31,653 nucleotides of DNA from Rhodoluna sp. Lineage in GTDB: Bacteria; Actinomycetota; Actinomycetes; Actinomycetales; Microbacteriaceae. Every line of letters starts with the position of its first letter. The first letter of the stretch is position 1. Positions 8,562 to 16,504 of the stretch are shown here, piece after piece. A program made the translations under genes and the position numbers. Below the pieces are notes generated by a model. The model searched no databases. It was not told the origin of the DNA and was given only the letters and a program-made list of their open reading frames with translations. The stretch spans positions 1 to 31,653 of the forward strand of contig JAEMTJ010000012.1 in NCBI GenBank assembly GCA_016462375.1. Reading direction: 5' to 3'.

Positions 8562-8640
8562 GCTATAAGAACTAAAGTTATTGTCTTTGCTGGTCTTTTA
8601 GGCCAAAACTTACTGCTGTGAAGCCAGAGAGGAAGTCTCG

Positions 8641-9474
8641 ATGTCAGGTAAAAGTGCCGACCACAGGTTTCCAATTCCTAAACGCTTATCCAGCCACGGA
8701 CCTGCTCGAATAATTGCTCTCTGCAACCAAAAAGGTGGCGTCGGTAAAACAACTACAACCATCAACACCGCAGCGGCGCTAGCCGAATATGGACGTAAAG
8801 TCCTGTTGGTTGATTTTGATCCACAGGGAGCACTATCCAGAGGTCTTGGTGTAGTCAACGAAGATGTCAAAACCATCTATGACCTAATGCTTGATCGCAA
8901 ACTCAAAGCAACTGATGTCATTGTTCACACCGAAGTGCCAGGGCTTGATCTAATTCCAGCAAACATTCAGTTATCTGCAGCAGAGATTCAACTAGTTGCA
9001 GAACCAGGAAGAGAAAGAATTCTAGCTGGAGTGCTTAGGCCAGTGCTGGGTGACTACGACCTAATAATGATTGACTGTCAACCGTCACTGGGTCTACTGA
9101 CAGTCAATGCTCTAACGGCAGCCCACGGTGTATTGATTCCGGTGGCCTGTGATTTCTTCGCACTAAGAGGTTTAGAGCTACTAATTAAGAACACAGTTGA
9201 ACTTGTTCAAGAGCGACTAAATGAAAATCTTAAGATTGATGGCATTCTTCCCACCATGTTTGACCCAAGAACTCTGCACTCAAGAGAGATGCTGAACAAT
9301 CTAAATAAAGACTACGGAAAGAAAGTTTTCAAATCCGTTATCAAGTTGACCGTTAAGTTCAAGGATTCATCTGCCCAAGGTAGACCGATAACCCAATATG
9401 CTCCTTCTTCTGAAGCTGCTGAACTATACCGAGCTGTTGCAAGGGAGATGGTTGATCGTGGCTGTGCTCCATAA
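8641..9474 (+). CDS. ParA-family ATPase of the scpAB locus
   Basis: This is a Walker-type ATPase of the ParA/Soj family. The 277-residue product has the deviant Walker A KGGVGKTT at 31-38, the VDFDPQG motif, and Walker B in DLIMIDCQPSLG. It lies directly before scpA and scpB, as Rv1708 does in M. tuberculosis, and its end overlaps scpA, so it probably works with condensin loading or chromosome organisation. No parB is next to it, so it is unlikely to be the origin-proximal parAB pair. ATG 8641 follows GAGAGGAAG, a good ribosome binding site. The 79-base gap before it holds no promoter I can name with confidence. Confidence 0.9.
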   Translation: MSGKSADHRFPIPKRLSSHGPARIIALCNQKGGVGKTTTTINTAAALAEYGRKVLLVDFDPQGALSRGLGVVNEDVKTIYDLMLDRKLKATDVIVHTEVPGLDLIPANIQLSAAEIQLVAEPGRERILAGVLRPVLGDYDLIMIDCQPSLGLLTVNALTAAHGVLIPVACDFFALRGLELLIKNTVELVQERLNENLKIDGILPTMFDPRTLHSREMLNNLNKDYGKKVFKSVIKLTVKFKDSSAQGRPITQYAPSSEAAELYRAVAREMVDRGCAP

Positions 9475-10276
9475 CGATCTCGAAGATCTCAGCAGTAACG
9501 GATTCTCATTAAACATCGGTAACTTCGAAGGCCCATTTGATTTATTGCTTTCGCTAATCTCTAAACATCAAGTAGACATCACTTCTATTTCTTTGAGTCA
9601 AGTAACCAATGACTTCATCGCTTATGTGCGAACTCTTGAAGATGCAGACCAGCTTGAAGAGGCCTCTGAGTTCTTGGTTGTGGCTGCCACTTTGCTAGAT
9701 ATCAAGATTGCCGAACTACTGCCTAAGGGTGAAGTTGTAGATGCTGAAGATGTTGCGCTGCTTGAAGCCAGAGACTTGCTCTTTGCAAGACTTCTGCAAT
9801 ACCGGGCTTTCAAGGACATATCGTCTTGGTTCCAAACTGCGATTGCTTTGGAGTCAAGAAGGGTCTATCGCTCAGTAAGACTTGATGATCGATTCAGAAC
9901 ACAGCGTCCTGAATTGGTCTGGACTGTTTCTTTAGAAGATTTTGCCAGACTCGCGGAAGAGACCATGGCGCCGCGTGAGATACCAATGGTCGGGCTAACA
10001 CATCTTCACGCGCCTAGAATCTCTATACGTGAACAGGCCGCAGAGGTAGTTGCACTGCTGCGGGCAGCAACCACACTAACTTTTAGGGAACTCATTTCAT
10101 CTGTTCGAGACAGGGCTGTTTTGGTAGCCAGGTTCCTAGCGATCCTAGAACTATACAGAATGAGCGCAGTTAGCTTTGAACAATCAGAATCACTTGGACC
10201 GCTGCAGATTACCTGGCGCGCAGAAGACTTCGATGACGAACAACTCTCAGCACTAGGAGCAGACTATGAGTCTTGA
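9458..10276 (+). CDS. scpA: Segregation and condensation protein ScpA
   Basis: ScpA is the kleisin subunit of bacterial SMC condensin, bridging the SMC heads with ScpB. From GTG 9458 the product has 272 residues. The family hallmark FEGPFDLLLSLISKHQVDI lies near the N-terminus, followed by the helical region FLVVAATLLDIKIAELLP and a C-terminal winged helix. The frame stays open farther upstream inside the ParA gene, but that sequence has no family character. AAGGGAG at 9441-9447 lies 10 bases before GTG 9458; TTG 9452 and GTG 9464 are other possible starts. It overlaps the ParA gene by 17 bases and scpB by 11. Confidence 0.92.
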   Translation: MAVLHNDLEDLSSNGFSLNIGNFEGPFDLLLSLISKHQVDITSISLSQVTNDFIAYVRTLEDADQLEEASEFLVVAATLLDIKIAELLPKGEVVDAEDVALLEARDLLFARLLQYRAFKDISSWFQTAIALESRRVYRSVRLDDRFRTQRPELVWTVSLEDFARLAEETMAPREIPMVGLTHLHAPRISIREQAAEVVALLRAATTLTFRELISSVRDRAVLVARFLAILELYRMSAVSFEQSESLGPLQITWRAEDFDDEQLSALGADYES

Positions 10277-10937
10277 TAGCCAAGAAGGCACAGAAATGGA
10301 AACCCCCATCGAAGAAGAACAGTTAGCAACTCAAGATCCAAGAGTTTCTTTGGCGATGAATGAACCAATTGACTCAGACTCACTGCGTGGAGCCGTGGAA
10401 GCCATACTCATGGTGGCAGAAGTTCCGCTATCAATTGTTCATCTAGCCACATCTCTTGACATGCCAGTGGCGGAAATTAGGCAAGCAGTTTTAGCTGTGA
10501 AAGCTGACTTTGATGGCGAGAACGGAACTAGAGCTAGGGGCTTTGAACTTCGTGAAGTTGGTGGTGGTTGGCGAGTGTTCGTAAGAGAAGAGTACGAATG
10601 GGCCGTGAGAGAATTTATCTCAAACGAGAATCCAACCAAGCTCTCTCAGGCAGCTCTAGAAACTCTTGCAGTAATTGCTTACCGTCAACCAATAGCCCGA
10701 GGACAGATTGCCTCTATTCGCGGTGTCAACGTGGATTCGGTAGTTAGAACTTTGCTCAGCCGGGGGCTGATCACTGAAGTATTTACCGATAGTGAAACCG
10801 GTGCAATTAACTACGGAACTACTGAAACATTCCTGGAAACCTTGGGAATAAATGCGCTAGATGATCTGCCTCTGATCAGCCCATACCTACCTGATGCCAA
10901 TTTTGATTTTGGCGCAGAGAATGCAGCAGGAAACTAA
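10266..10937 (+). CDS. scpB: Segregation and condensation protein ScpB
   Basis: ScpB forms the condensin regulatory dimer with ScpA and SMC. The 223-residue product starts with an acidic flexible stretch (about 1-35), then two winged-helix domains. Typical segments are AVEAILMVAEVPLSI, FELREVGGGWRVF, LSQAALETLAVIAYRQPIARGQI and the GVNVDSVVRTLLSRGLI stretch. The ATG lies within the end of scpA with AGGAGC upstream, so the two are translationally coupled. The rluB-type gene starts immediately after its stop codon. Confidence 0.93.
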   Translation: MSLDSQEGTEMETPIEEEQLATQDPRVSLAMNEPIDSDSLRGAVEAILMVAEVPLSIVHLATSLDMPVAEIRQAVLAVKADFDGENGTRARGFELREVGGGWRVFVREEYEWAVREFISNENPTKLSQAALETLAVIAYRQPIARGQIASIRGVNVDSVVRTLLSRGLITEVFTDSETGAINYGTTETFLETLGINALDDLPLISPYLPDANFDFGAENAAGN

Positions 10938-11756
10938 GTGAATGAATCAACCGAAGGTGTTCGACTGCAAAAAGTTTTAGCTAACGCTGGAGTTGCCTCC
11001 CGAAGGGCTAGCGAAGACCTAATTACTTCAGGGGCTGTGAAAGTTAACGGCAAAGTAGTCAAAGAGCTCGGTAGCCGAATAAATCCTGAAGTAGACAAAG
11101 TTTCAGTTCGCGGAACTCCAGTTCAGCTAGATGCTAGCCGGGTATACATGGCACTTAATAAACCGGTCGGTGTGATTTCTTCGATGGCAGATGAATTTGG
11201 GAGACCTGACCTATCGCAGTATGCATTGCGCTCAGACCGGATCTATAACGTAGGAAGATTGGATGCCGATACCTCGGGGTTGTTGATACTAACCAATGAT
11301 GGCGAACTTGCCAACATGCTTGCTCATCCAAAATTTGGAGTAACCAAGACGTATGTTGCCAAAGTTGAAGGACAGGTATCTGCCCAAGAGATTCAAAAAC
11401 TGCTAACTGGTTTAGAGCTTGAAGATGGACCAATGAAAGCCGATAAGGCTAATCTTGTGGACTCAAATGACTATGAATCTCTGGTTGAAATAGTGATTCA
11501 CTCTGGTAAAAACCGTGTGGTCAGAAGAATGTTTGAAGCCCTTGGCCATCCAGTCAAAGACCTAGTTCGCAGACAGTTTGGCCCTGTTCAACTAGGCCCA
11601 CTAAAGCCCGGTCAGACCAGGTTGCTCAGTAAAGTTGAAGTCGGTGCTTTACTCAAGGCTGCTGAGGGCAAGAGCACTAGAGCTCCAAGACCACCTAAAC
11701 CTAAAGCCAAAGTGGCAACCAAACTAAAGCCGAGAGGAAACAGAAGTGGCGCTTAG
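10938..11756 (+). CDS. rluB: RsuA/RluB-family rRNA pseudouridine synthase
   Basis: The enzyme isomerises a uridine in rRNA to pseudouridine. The 272-residue product has an N-terminal S4 domain (residues about 8-65, VRLQKVLANAGVASRRASED), then the catalytic domain with motif GRLDADTSGLL, where D109 is the catalytic aspartate, and KTYVAKVEG. A basic, proline-rich tail (about 247-272) probably aids RNA binding. The GTG start at 10938 directly follows the scpB stop. This location after scpB matches Rv1711. The exact rRNA target (RluB-like 23S versus RsuA-like 16S) cannot be told from sequence alone; gene order favours RluB. Confidence 0.9.
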   Translation: MNESTEGVRLQKVLANAGVASRRASEDLITSGAVKVNGKVVKELGSRINPEVDKVSVRGTPVQLDASRVYMALNKPVGVISSMADEFGRPDLSQYALRSDRIYNVGRLDADTSGLLILTNDGELANMLAHPKFGVTKTYVAKVEGQVSAQEIQKLLTGLELEDGPMKADKANLVDSNDYESLVEIVIHSGKNRVVRRMFEALGHPVKDLVRRQFGPVQLGPLKPGQTRLLSKVEVGALLKAAEGKSTRAPRPPKPKAKVATKLKPRGNRSGA

Positions 11757-12108
11757 AGCTATCCGTGGAGCGATTCAACTAGAAACTGATGATCGTGAAC
11801 ATCTACTAAAACTTACCGCTGAGCTATTGGCAAAAATGATGCATGCCAACAACATGCACACAGACCAGTTGATTTCAATTCTTTTCACTGCAACTCCAGA
11901 TATCACATCAGAGTTTCCAGCCCTAGCCGCTCGTGAACTAGGTCTCGGGGATGTCCCACTGATGTGCTTTGTTGAAATGAATGTTGAAGGTGCCATGCCT
12001 CGCATTATCAGAGTGATGGTCAACGCTGAGCTAGAAGTGCTTAGAGCTGAAGTTCAGCATGTTTACCTTCGCGGAGCAACAGCTCTCCGATTGGATATCG
12101 CTCAATGA
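11746..12108 (+). CDS. aroH: Chorismate mutase, AroH class
   Basis: This enzyme converts chorismate to prephenate for phenylalanine and tyrosine synthesis. The 120-residue product matches the trimeric Bacillus subtilis AroH family and not the all-helical AroQ type. It has the N-terminal ALRAIRGAI (active-site R7), the central segment VEMNVEGAMPRIIRVMV, and the C-terminal QHVYLRGATALR with the conserved Tyr and Arg. The GTG start at 11746 lies inside the end of the rluB-type gene after GAGG, and the stop overlaps the tyrA ATG in an ATGA. Being next to tyrA, it feeds that enzyme directly. Confidence 0.93.
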   Translation: MALRAIRGAIQLETDDREHLLKLTAELLAKMMHANNMHTDQLISILFTATPDITSEFPALAARELGLGDVPLMCFVEMNVEGAMPRIIRVMVNAELEVLRAEVQHVYLRGATALRLDIAQ

Positions 12109-13187
12109 GTCCACGCACCACAGGTCAAATTCACATTATTGGAGCTGGGCTACTAGGCACCAGTATTGGGCTCGCGCTAACCAAACTAGGTATTGATGTT
12201 TCTATCAGTGACGCATCTCCAGCTAATCAGTTGCTAGCCATTGACTTTGCGGCTGGAAGAAAACTTGTTGAAGGCGACGATGTCTCAGTTGTTGTGGTCT
12301 GTGTACCACCCGATGTTACAGCTAAGACGGTAATAGGAGCTCTGAAAGATTTTCCAACAGCGATTGTTACTGATGTTGCCAGCGTTAAGAGCACCGTCCT
12401 TGCTGAGCTAAAAAGTAATACTGCTGACACGTCTAGATACGTCGGTTCGCATCCAATGGCAGGTCGGGAGAAGGGCGGCACATTGGCAGGTCGCGCTGAC
12501 TTATTTGTTGGAAGGCCTTGGGTTATGGCTGTTGAAGAAAAAACTGACTCTGCAGCAGCACAAAAGATTGAACAGTTGGCCTTAGACCTAGGCTCAACTC
12601 CAATCAGAATGAGTGCGCAAGAACACGATCATGCTGTTGCTCTTATCTCTCACACGCCGCAAATAATCTCGAGTTTGCTTGCAGCTCAACTTTCAATTGC
12701 CGAAGATAAAGATCTATCTCTTTCTGGCCAAGGCTTAAGGGATACCACTCGTATCGCTGCCAGCGATCCGAGTCTCTGGCTGCAAATTCTCTCCGCTAAC
12801 TCAGCAGAGTTACTCCCAGTGCTTAAAAACTTTGATAAAGATCTTGAACAAGTTATTGCAGCACTTGAGCAAGTTGGCACTTCGGGTTCTTTAGCTAAGT
12901 TGGGAAAAGTTCTAGAGGCTGGAAATCAAGGAATTGCTAGGCTGCCAGGTAAGCATGGTTCAACCAATACCTCTTATGCGCAGGTAGTAGTAATGATTGA
13001 TGACAAACCAGGTGAGTTGGCAAGACTACTTACCGAGATTGGCCAAGCAGGCCTAAACGTTGAAGACCTGAAACTAGATCACGCCAGCGGTGCACAGGTT
13101 GGCTTGGTTGAACTTTCTGTACTTCCCAACATTGAAGAAAAACTGACTAGCACCTTGCGTACCAATGGCTGGCGTTTGGCAGGCTAA
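12105..13187 (+). CDS. tyrA: Prephenate dehydrogenase with C-terminal ACT domain
   Basis: TyrA oxidatively decarboxylates prephenate to 4-hydroxyphenylpyruvate in tyrosine synthesis. The 360-residue product has a Rossmann motif IIGAGLLGTSIGLAL near the N-terminus (GxGxxG at 13-18), the segment VGSHPMAGREKGG with the catalytic-region histidine, and HDHAVALISHTPQ. A C-terminal ACT domain (about 288-360, starting VVVMIDDKPGELARLL) suggests feedback control by an aromatic amino acid. The ATG overlaps the aroH stop. The stop TAA directly abuts the cmk start codon, so all three are likely cotranslated. Confidence 0.94.
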   Translation: MSPRTTGQIHIIGAGLLGTSIGLALTKLGIDVSISDASPANQLLAIDFAAGRKLVEGDDVSVVVVCVPPDVTAKTVIGALKDFPTAIVTDVASVKSTVLAELKSNTADTSRYVGSHPMAGREKGGTLAGRADLFVGRPWVMAVEEKTDSAAAQKIEQLALDLGSTPIRMSAQEHDHAVALISHTPQIISSLLAAQLSIAEDKDLSLSGQGLRDTTRIAASDPSLWLQILSANSAELLPVLKNFDKDLEQVIAALEQVGTSGSLAKLGKVLEAGNQGIARLPGKHGSTNTSYAQVVVMIDDKPGELARLLTEIGQAGLNVEDLKLDHASGAQVGLVELSVLPNIEEKLTSTLRTNGWRLAG

Positions 13188-13835
13188 ATGCATATCGTTG
13201 CCATAGACGGTCCGGCCGGTTCAGGTAAATCAAGCGTAAGTAAAGCTGTTGCCCGAAAGCTTGGCTTTGGCTATCTCGATACTGGGGCGGCGTACCGTGC
13301 GCTGACGTGGTTTGTTCATACTCAAGCAATAGCACTTTCATCAATTGATGAAAAGTTTCTGACCAAAGACTTTGACTACCAGATATCCCTTGATCCGGAT
13401 GACTATTGGGTCAGAGTTGGCACTACAGATGTGACCTATGAAATCCGTGAGAGCAGCATCGGGGAGAAGGTAAGTGCTGTTTCAGGCTTGCCATTGATTA
13501 GGCAATACATGCTGAAACTAACACACGATCTTGTCCTTACCTCAGGTTTTGAAGGGGTAGTGGTTGAAGGCAGGGACATTACAACCGTTGTCTTCCCTAG
13601 CGCTCAAACCAGAATTCTCCTAACTGCCGCAGAAGAAGTTAGACTTAGAAGGCGTTCAGCGGAGCTCCCCGAAGGCATTTCAATTGCCGAGCAAATCACC
13701 AAACGAGATCAAAACGATGCGAAAGTAGTCGATTTTCTTTCTCCTGCCCAAGGTGTCGAGTTGGTTGATTCCACAGAACTAGATTTTGACTCAACCGTTG
13801 AGGCAATCATCAGAATTATTGAAAGAACTAAGTAG
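13188..13835 (+). CDS. cmk: Cytidylate kinase
   Basis: This enzyme phosphorylates CMP and dCMP with ATP. The 215-residue product has P-loop GPAGSGKS at 8-15, the CMP-binding segment LDTGAAYRALTW, and EGRDITTVVFP, where the Arg-Asp pair binds the nucleotide. It also has the LID-type RLRRRSAELPEG and the ITKRDQNDAKV stretch. The length is normal for the actinobacterial family. It starts directly after the tyrA stop and is 5 bases from der, the conserved cmk-der pair. Confidence 0.95.
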   Translation: MHIVAIDGPAGSGKSSVSKAVARKLGFGYLDTGAAYRALTWFVHTQAIALSSIDEKFLTKDFDYQISLDPDDYWVRVGTTDVTYEIRESSIGEKVSAVSGLPLIRQYMLKLTHDLVLTSGFEGVVVEGRDITTVVFPSAQTRILLTAAEEVRLRRRSAELPEGISIAEQITKRDQNDAKVVDFLSPAQGVELVDSTELDFDSTVEAIIRIIERTK

Positions 13836-13840
13836 GGAAA

Positions 13841-15349
13841 ATGGAAGACCAAGACTTTAATGCGGATCCGGTCGATCCAGAGTTTCTCGATCGCTTAAAT
13901 TCATTCTCCACCGAAGAAGAAGAGGCTCGAGTTCGAGCACTTCGAGTAGGACTATCTGAATATGACCTAGACGAAGAGGACATTCGTGTCCTTGAAGAAA
14001 TCGGTGCTGCCGATGGTCAGCCAGTAATGCTCCCCGCACTTCCTGTCTTAGCTATTGTGGGTAGACCAAATGTGGGCAAATCAGCTTTGGTTAACAGAAT
14101 CATCGGCAGACGTGAAGCCGTTGTTGAAGACAAGCCGGGGGTAACCCGTGACCGTGTCTCATACAAGGCTGAGTGGAATGGCCGTAAATATACTTTGGTT
14201 GACACCGGTGGTTGGGAACCCGATGCCAAGGGCATCGATAAGTCAGTTGCTATCCAGGCTGAGATTGCTGTTGAACTAGCTGATGCAGTGCTCTTTGTTG
14301 TTGACTCAACCGTTGGACCAACTGCAACTGACGAGCGAGTAGTCAAGATGCTTAGAGCAAGTAAGAAACCAGTGCTCTTGTTAGCCAACAAAGTTGATGA
14401 CGAAAGAGGAGAAGCAGAAGCTGCTGCACTTTGGTCGTTGGGACTAGGGGAGCCTCATCCTGTTTCTGCACTTCATGGTAGAGGAGTTGCCGATGTCTTG
14501 GATAAAGTCATGCAGGTTCTTCCAGCAGTTTCTAACGTTGCCAAGCAAGAATTTGGTGGACCACGAAGAGTTGCGATTATCGGTAGACCAAATGTTGGTA
14601 AGTCATCCCTTTTGAACAAAGCGGTTGGTTCAGAACGTGCTGTCGTGAACGATTTAGCTGGAACTACCCGTGATCCAATCGATGAGCAGGTTGAGCTAGG
14701 TGGCAAGGTTTGGCGTTTTGTCGATACCGCTGGTATCCGTCGAAGAATTCATCTGGCTCAAGGCGCAGATTTTTATGCTTCACTTCGAACAGCATCGGCA
14801 CTTGAACGAGCGGAAGTTGCGGTAGTAGTTCTTGATGTCACTGAGAAAATCAGCGAGGGGGATATCAGAATTGTTGACATGGCCCTTGAATCTGGCCGTG
14901 CATTAGTGCTTGCTTTCAACAAGTGGGACACCTTAGATGAAGACCGCAGAGAGTATTTGGAGCGTGAGATCGAGCAAGATCTAGCTCACGTTGCTTGGGC
15001 TCCGAGAGTAAACATCTCAGCTAAGACTGGTCGACACCTGGAGAAGCTTGTTCCAGCTCTTGAAGTGTCTCTTGATTCTTGGGATACCAGAATTCCAACT
15101 GGAAAGCTAAATGCCTTCATTCAGGAATTGGCAATGGAATTCCCGCACCCTGTTCGTGGTGGTAAGCAACCTAGAATTCTTTTTGCTACTCAGGCAAGCA
15201 CAAGGCCACCAAAGTTTGTCCTGTTCACCACCGGGTTCTTGGACCCAGGTTATAGAAGATTCATCGTTAGAAGACTTCGCGAAACCTATGGTTTTGAGGG
15301 CTCACCGGTTGAGATTGGCATGAGAGTAAGAGAGAAGCGTAAGCGTTAA
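13841..15349 (+). CDS. der: Ribosome-associated GTPase Der (EngA)
   Basis: Der is a tandem-GTPase needed for 50S subunit assembly. The 502-residue product carries an acidic N-terminal extension of about 65 residues, usual in actinobacteria, then two G domains. P-loops are GRPNVGKS at 74-81 and again at 248-255. The DxxG motifs are DTGG and DTAG, and the NKxD motifs are in LLANKVDD and LAFNKWDT. The C-terminal KH-like domain (about 425-502) ends in MRVREKRKR. It is the last gene of the long run that begins at 167; a decayed tRNA gene follows 11 bases after the stop codon. Confidence 0.96.
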   Translation: MEDQDFNADPVDPEFLDRLNSFSTEEEEARVRALRVGLSEYDLDEEDIRVLEEIGAADGQPVMLPALPVLAIVGRPNVGKSALVNRIIGRREAVVEDKPGVTRDRVSYKAEWNGRKYTLVDTGGWEPDAKGIDKSVAIQAEIAVELADAVLFVVDSTVGPTATDERVVKMLRASKKPVLLLANKVDDERGEAEAAALWSLGLGEPHPVSALHGRGVADVLDKVMQVLPAVSNVAKQEFGGPRRVAIIGRPNVGKSSLLNKAVGSERAVVNDLAGTTRDPIDEQVELGGKVWRFVDTAGIRRRIHLAQGADFYASLRTASALERAEVAVVVLDVTEKISEGDIRIVDMALESGRALVLAFNKWDTLDEDRREYLEREIEQDLAHVAWAPRVNISAKTGRHLEKLVPALEVSLDSWDTRIPTGKLNAFIQELAMEFPHPVRGGKQPRILFATQASTRPPKFVLFTTGFLDPGYRRFIVRRLRETYGFEGSPVEIGMRVREKRKR

Positions 15350-15360
15350 TATTGTCCCAA

Positions 15361-15420
15361 CGGGCTATAGCGCACTTGACTAAAGTCAAGAGATCTCGGG
15401 TCCAAATTCCGCTAGCCTGA
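15361..15420 (+). pseudogene. Degenerate tRNA-Pro remnant lacking the D-loop
   Basis: These 60 bases align almost position by position with a 74-base actinobacterial tRNA-Pro. The acceptor strands CGGGCTA (15361-15367) and TAGCCTG (15413-15419) pair over 7 bp with one G-T, and discriminator A follows at 15420. Then come T8-A9, the 5' D-stem GCGC, an anticodon-type stem CTTGA/TCAAG with a 6-base loop, a variable loop AGATC, and a T arm with loop TCCAAAT. The D-loop and 3' D strand (about 13 bases) and one anticodon-loop base are missing, so no proline anticodon remains. Slippage between the two GCGC strands of the D stem would explain the loss. Alternatively it is retained as a tRNA-like element in the pgsA leader. 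Confidence 0.72.
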
Positions 15421-15438
15421 CGCTATTCTAGGAAAATC

Positions 15439-16059
15439 ATGGTTGATCAGAATCTACAGTTGAGTGACAGGGTCATTACTTGGCCTAATGCGCTATCTGC
15501 ACTCAGGTTGCTCCTTGTTCCGGTCTTCCTCTGGATGATCTTGATTGATCAGAATTTGATAGCTTTTGCCATTCTTGCTTTCTCCAGTTTTACCGATTGG
15601 TTAGATGGTTTTCTGGCGAGGAAGCTAAATCAAATGACAAGACTCGGTCAGCTCCTCGATCCGGCTGCCGACAGGTTATTTATTCTTGCCTCGCTATTGG
15701 GGCTAGCTATAACGGCTAAGGTTCCCTGGTGGTTGGTGCTGGTCATTGTCGCCAGAGACCTCACCTTGTTCTTTACCTTGCCGTTTCTGGCCAAAGTCGG
15801 CTATGGTCCGCTACCGGTAACTTACACGGGCAAAGCTGGCACCTTTGCACTGCTTTATGCCTTCCCATTGATGCTTCTGCCTGAGGTAGTGCCCCAAGAA
15901 GTCGCTGTTTGGATATACCCGATTGCCTGGGCATTTGCCTTTTGGGGAATCTGGCTCTACTGGTGGACAGGTTTCATTTATTTACGACAGGTTCATAACA
16001 TTCGAAAATCGGCACTCCTAGAGTCGGCTATTCTTAACCACGAAGAGGAGAGAGTGTGA
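15439..16059 (+). CDS. CDP-alcohol phosphatidyltransferase (PgsA or eukaryotic-type cardiolipin synthase)
   Basis: This is a membrane enzyme of phospholipid synthesis that transfers a phosphatidyl group from CDP-diacylglycerol to an alcohol. The 206-residue product contains the family motif DGxxARx8Gx3Dx3D, seen as DGFLARKLNQMTRLGQLLDP and following residues, and about five or six hydrophobic helices. It holds the place of M. tuberculosis pgsA2 (Rv1822), beside garA. Its acceptor could be glycerol-3-phosphate (PgsA) or phosphatidylglycerol (cardiolipin synthase, as shown for a streptomycete relative); sequence alone does not decide. ATG 15439 has AGGA five bases upstream. Its stop codon overlaps the garA start. 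Confidence 0.85.
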   Translation: MVDQNLQLSDRVITWPNALSALRLLLVPVFLWMILIDQNLIAFAILAFSSFTDWLDGFLARKLNQMTRLGQLLDPAADRLFILASLLGLAITAKVPWWLVLVIVARDLTLFFTLPFLAKVGYGPLPVTYTGKAGTFALLYAFPLMLLPEVVPQEVAVWIYPIAWAFAFWGIWLYWWTGFIYLRQVHNIRKSALLESAILNHEEERV

Positions 16060-16499
16060 ACGAGTTTTCAGCTGGCCAAGATGCCAATTCAGGCGAAGAC
16101 ATTGAGGCTACTCGCAACTTCTCTGAAGACCTAATTGAGGGTGATTTAGAGTCACTTTCGGATGAAGAGAGAGCAGCTGTCGACGCACTTCCTTCTGGTA
16201 ACGCTTTGCTAGTTGTTCGTCGTGGCCCCAACCAGGGATCAAGATTCCTATTGGATTCAGATGTCACTACCGTTGGCCGCCACCCAAATGCCGACATCTT
16301 CTTGGATGATGTCACTGTTTCTAGAAAACATGCTGAATTTAAAAGATCCGGCAAGACCTTTACAGTTACCGACCTAGCATCCCTAAATGGAACCCAATAT
16401 GAAAACTCAAGAGTTGAGACCGCAGTACTGGATAACGGTAGTGAAGTTCAGATTGGTAAGTATCACCTGACTTTCTTTGCATCCAAGAGAGACATCTAA
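16056..16499 (+). CDS. garA: FHA-domain regulator GarA/OdhI
   Basis: In relatives, GarA/OdhI binds and regulates 2-oxoglutarate dehydrogenase and glutamate enzymes, switched by Ser/Thr kinases. The 147-residue product has an acidic N-terminal tail and an FHA domain (about 50-140). The phosphothreonine-binding residues are present: GRHPNADIF (R75), VSRKHAEF (S89, H92) and SLNGTQY (N111). The kinase-target motif, ETTSVF in GarA, reads EATRNF here: Thr19 aligns with the PknB site, but the PknG-site threonine is Ala18. The GTG start overlaps the preceding TGA in a GTGA, after GAGGAGAG. The ftsR-like gene starts five bases after the stop. Confidence 0.9.
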   Translation: MNEFSAGQDANSGEDIEATRNFSEDLIEGDLESLSDEERAAVDALPSGNALLVVRRGPNQGSRFLLDSDVTTVGRHPNADIFLDDVTVSRKHAEFKRSGKTFTVTDLASLNGTQYENSRVETAVLDNGSEVQIGKYHLTFFASKRDI

Positions 16500-16504
16500 A
16501 TACC

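Noticed and set aside
9398..9457. Longer ScpA starting inside the ParA gene
   Set aside because: The added residues are a frame-shifted copy of ParA coding sequence; the family N-terminus begins just after GTG 9458.
15376..15389. Perfect palindrome TTGACT-AA-AGTCAA as a regulator operator
   Set aside because: It coincides with the anticodon arm of the tRNA-Pro remnant, which explains the symmetry.
15424..15429. TATTCT as the -10 of a leaderless pgsA-type promoter
   Set aside because: No -35 lies at the right distance and an AGGA ribosome binding site suits a leadered mRNA; left open but not listed.
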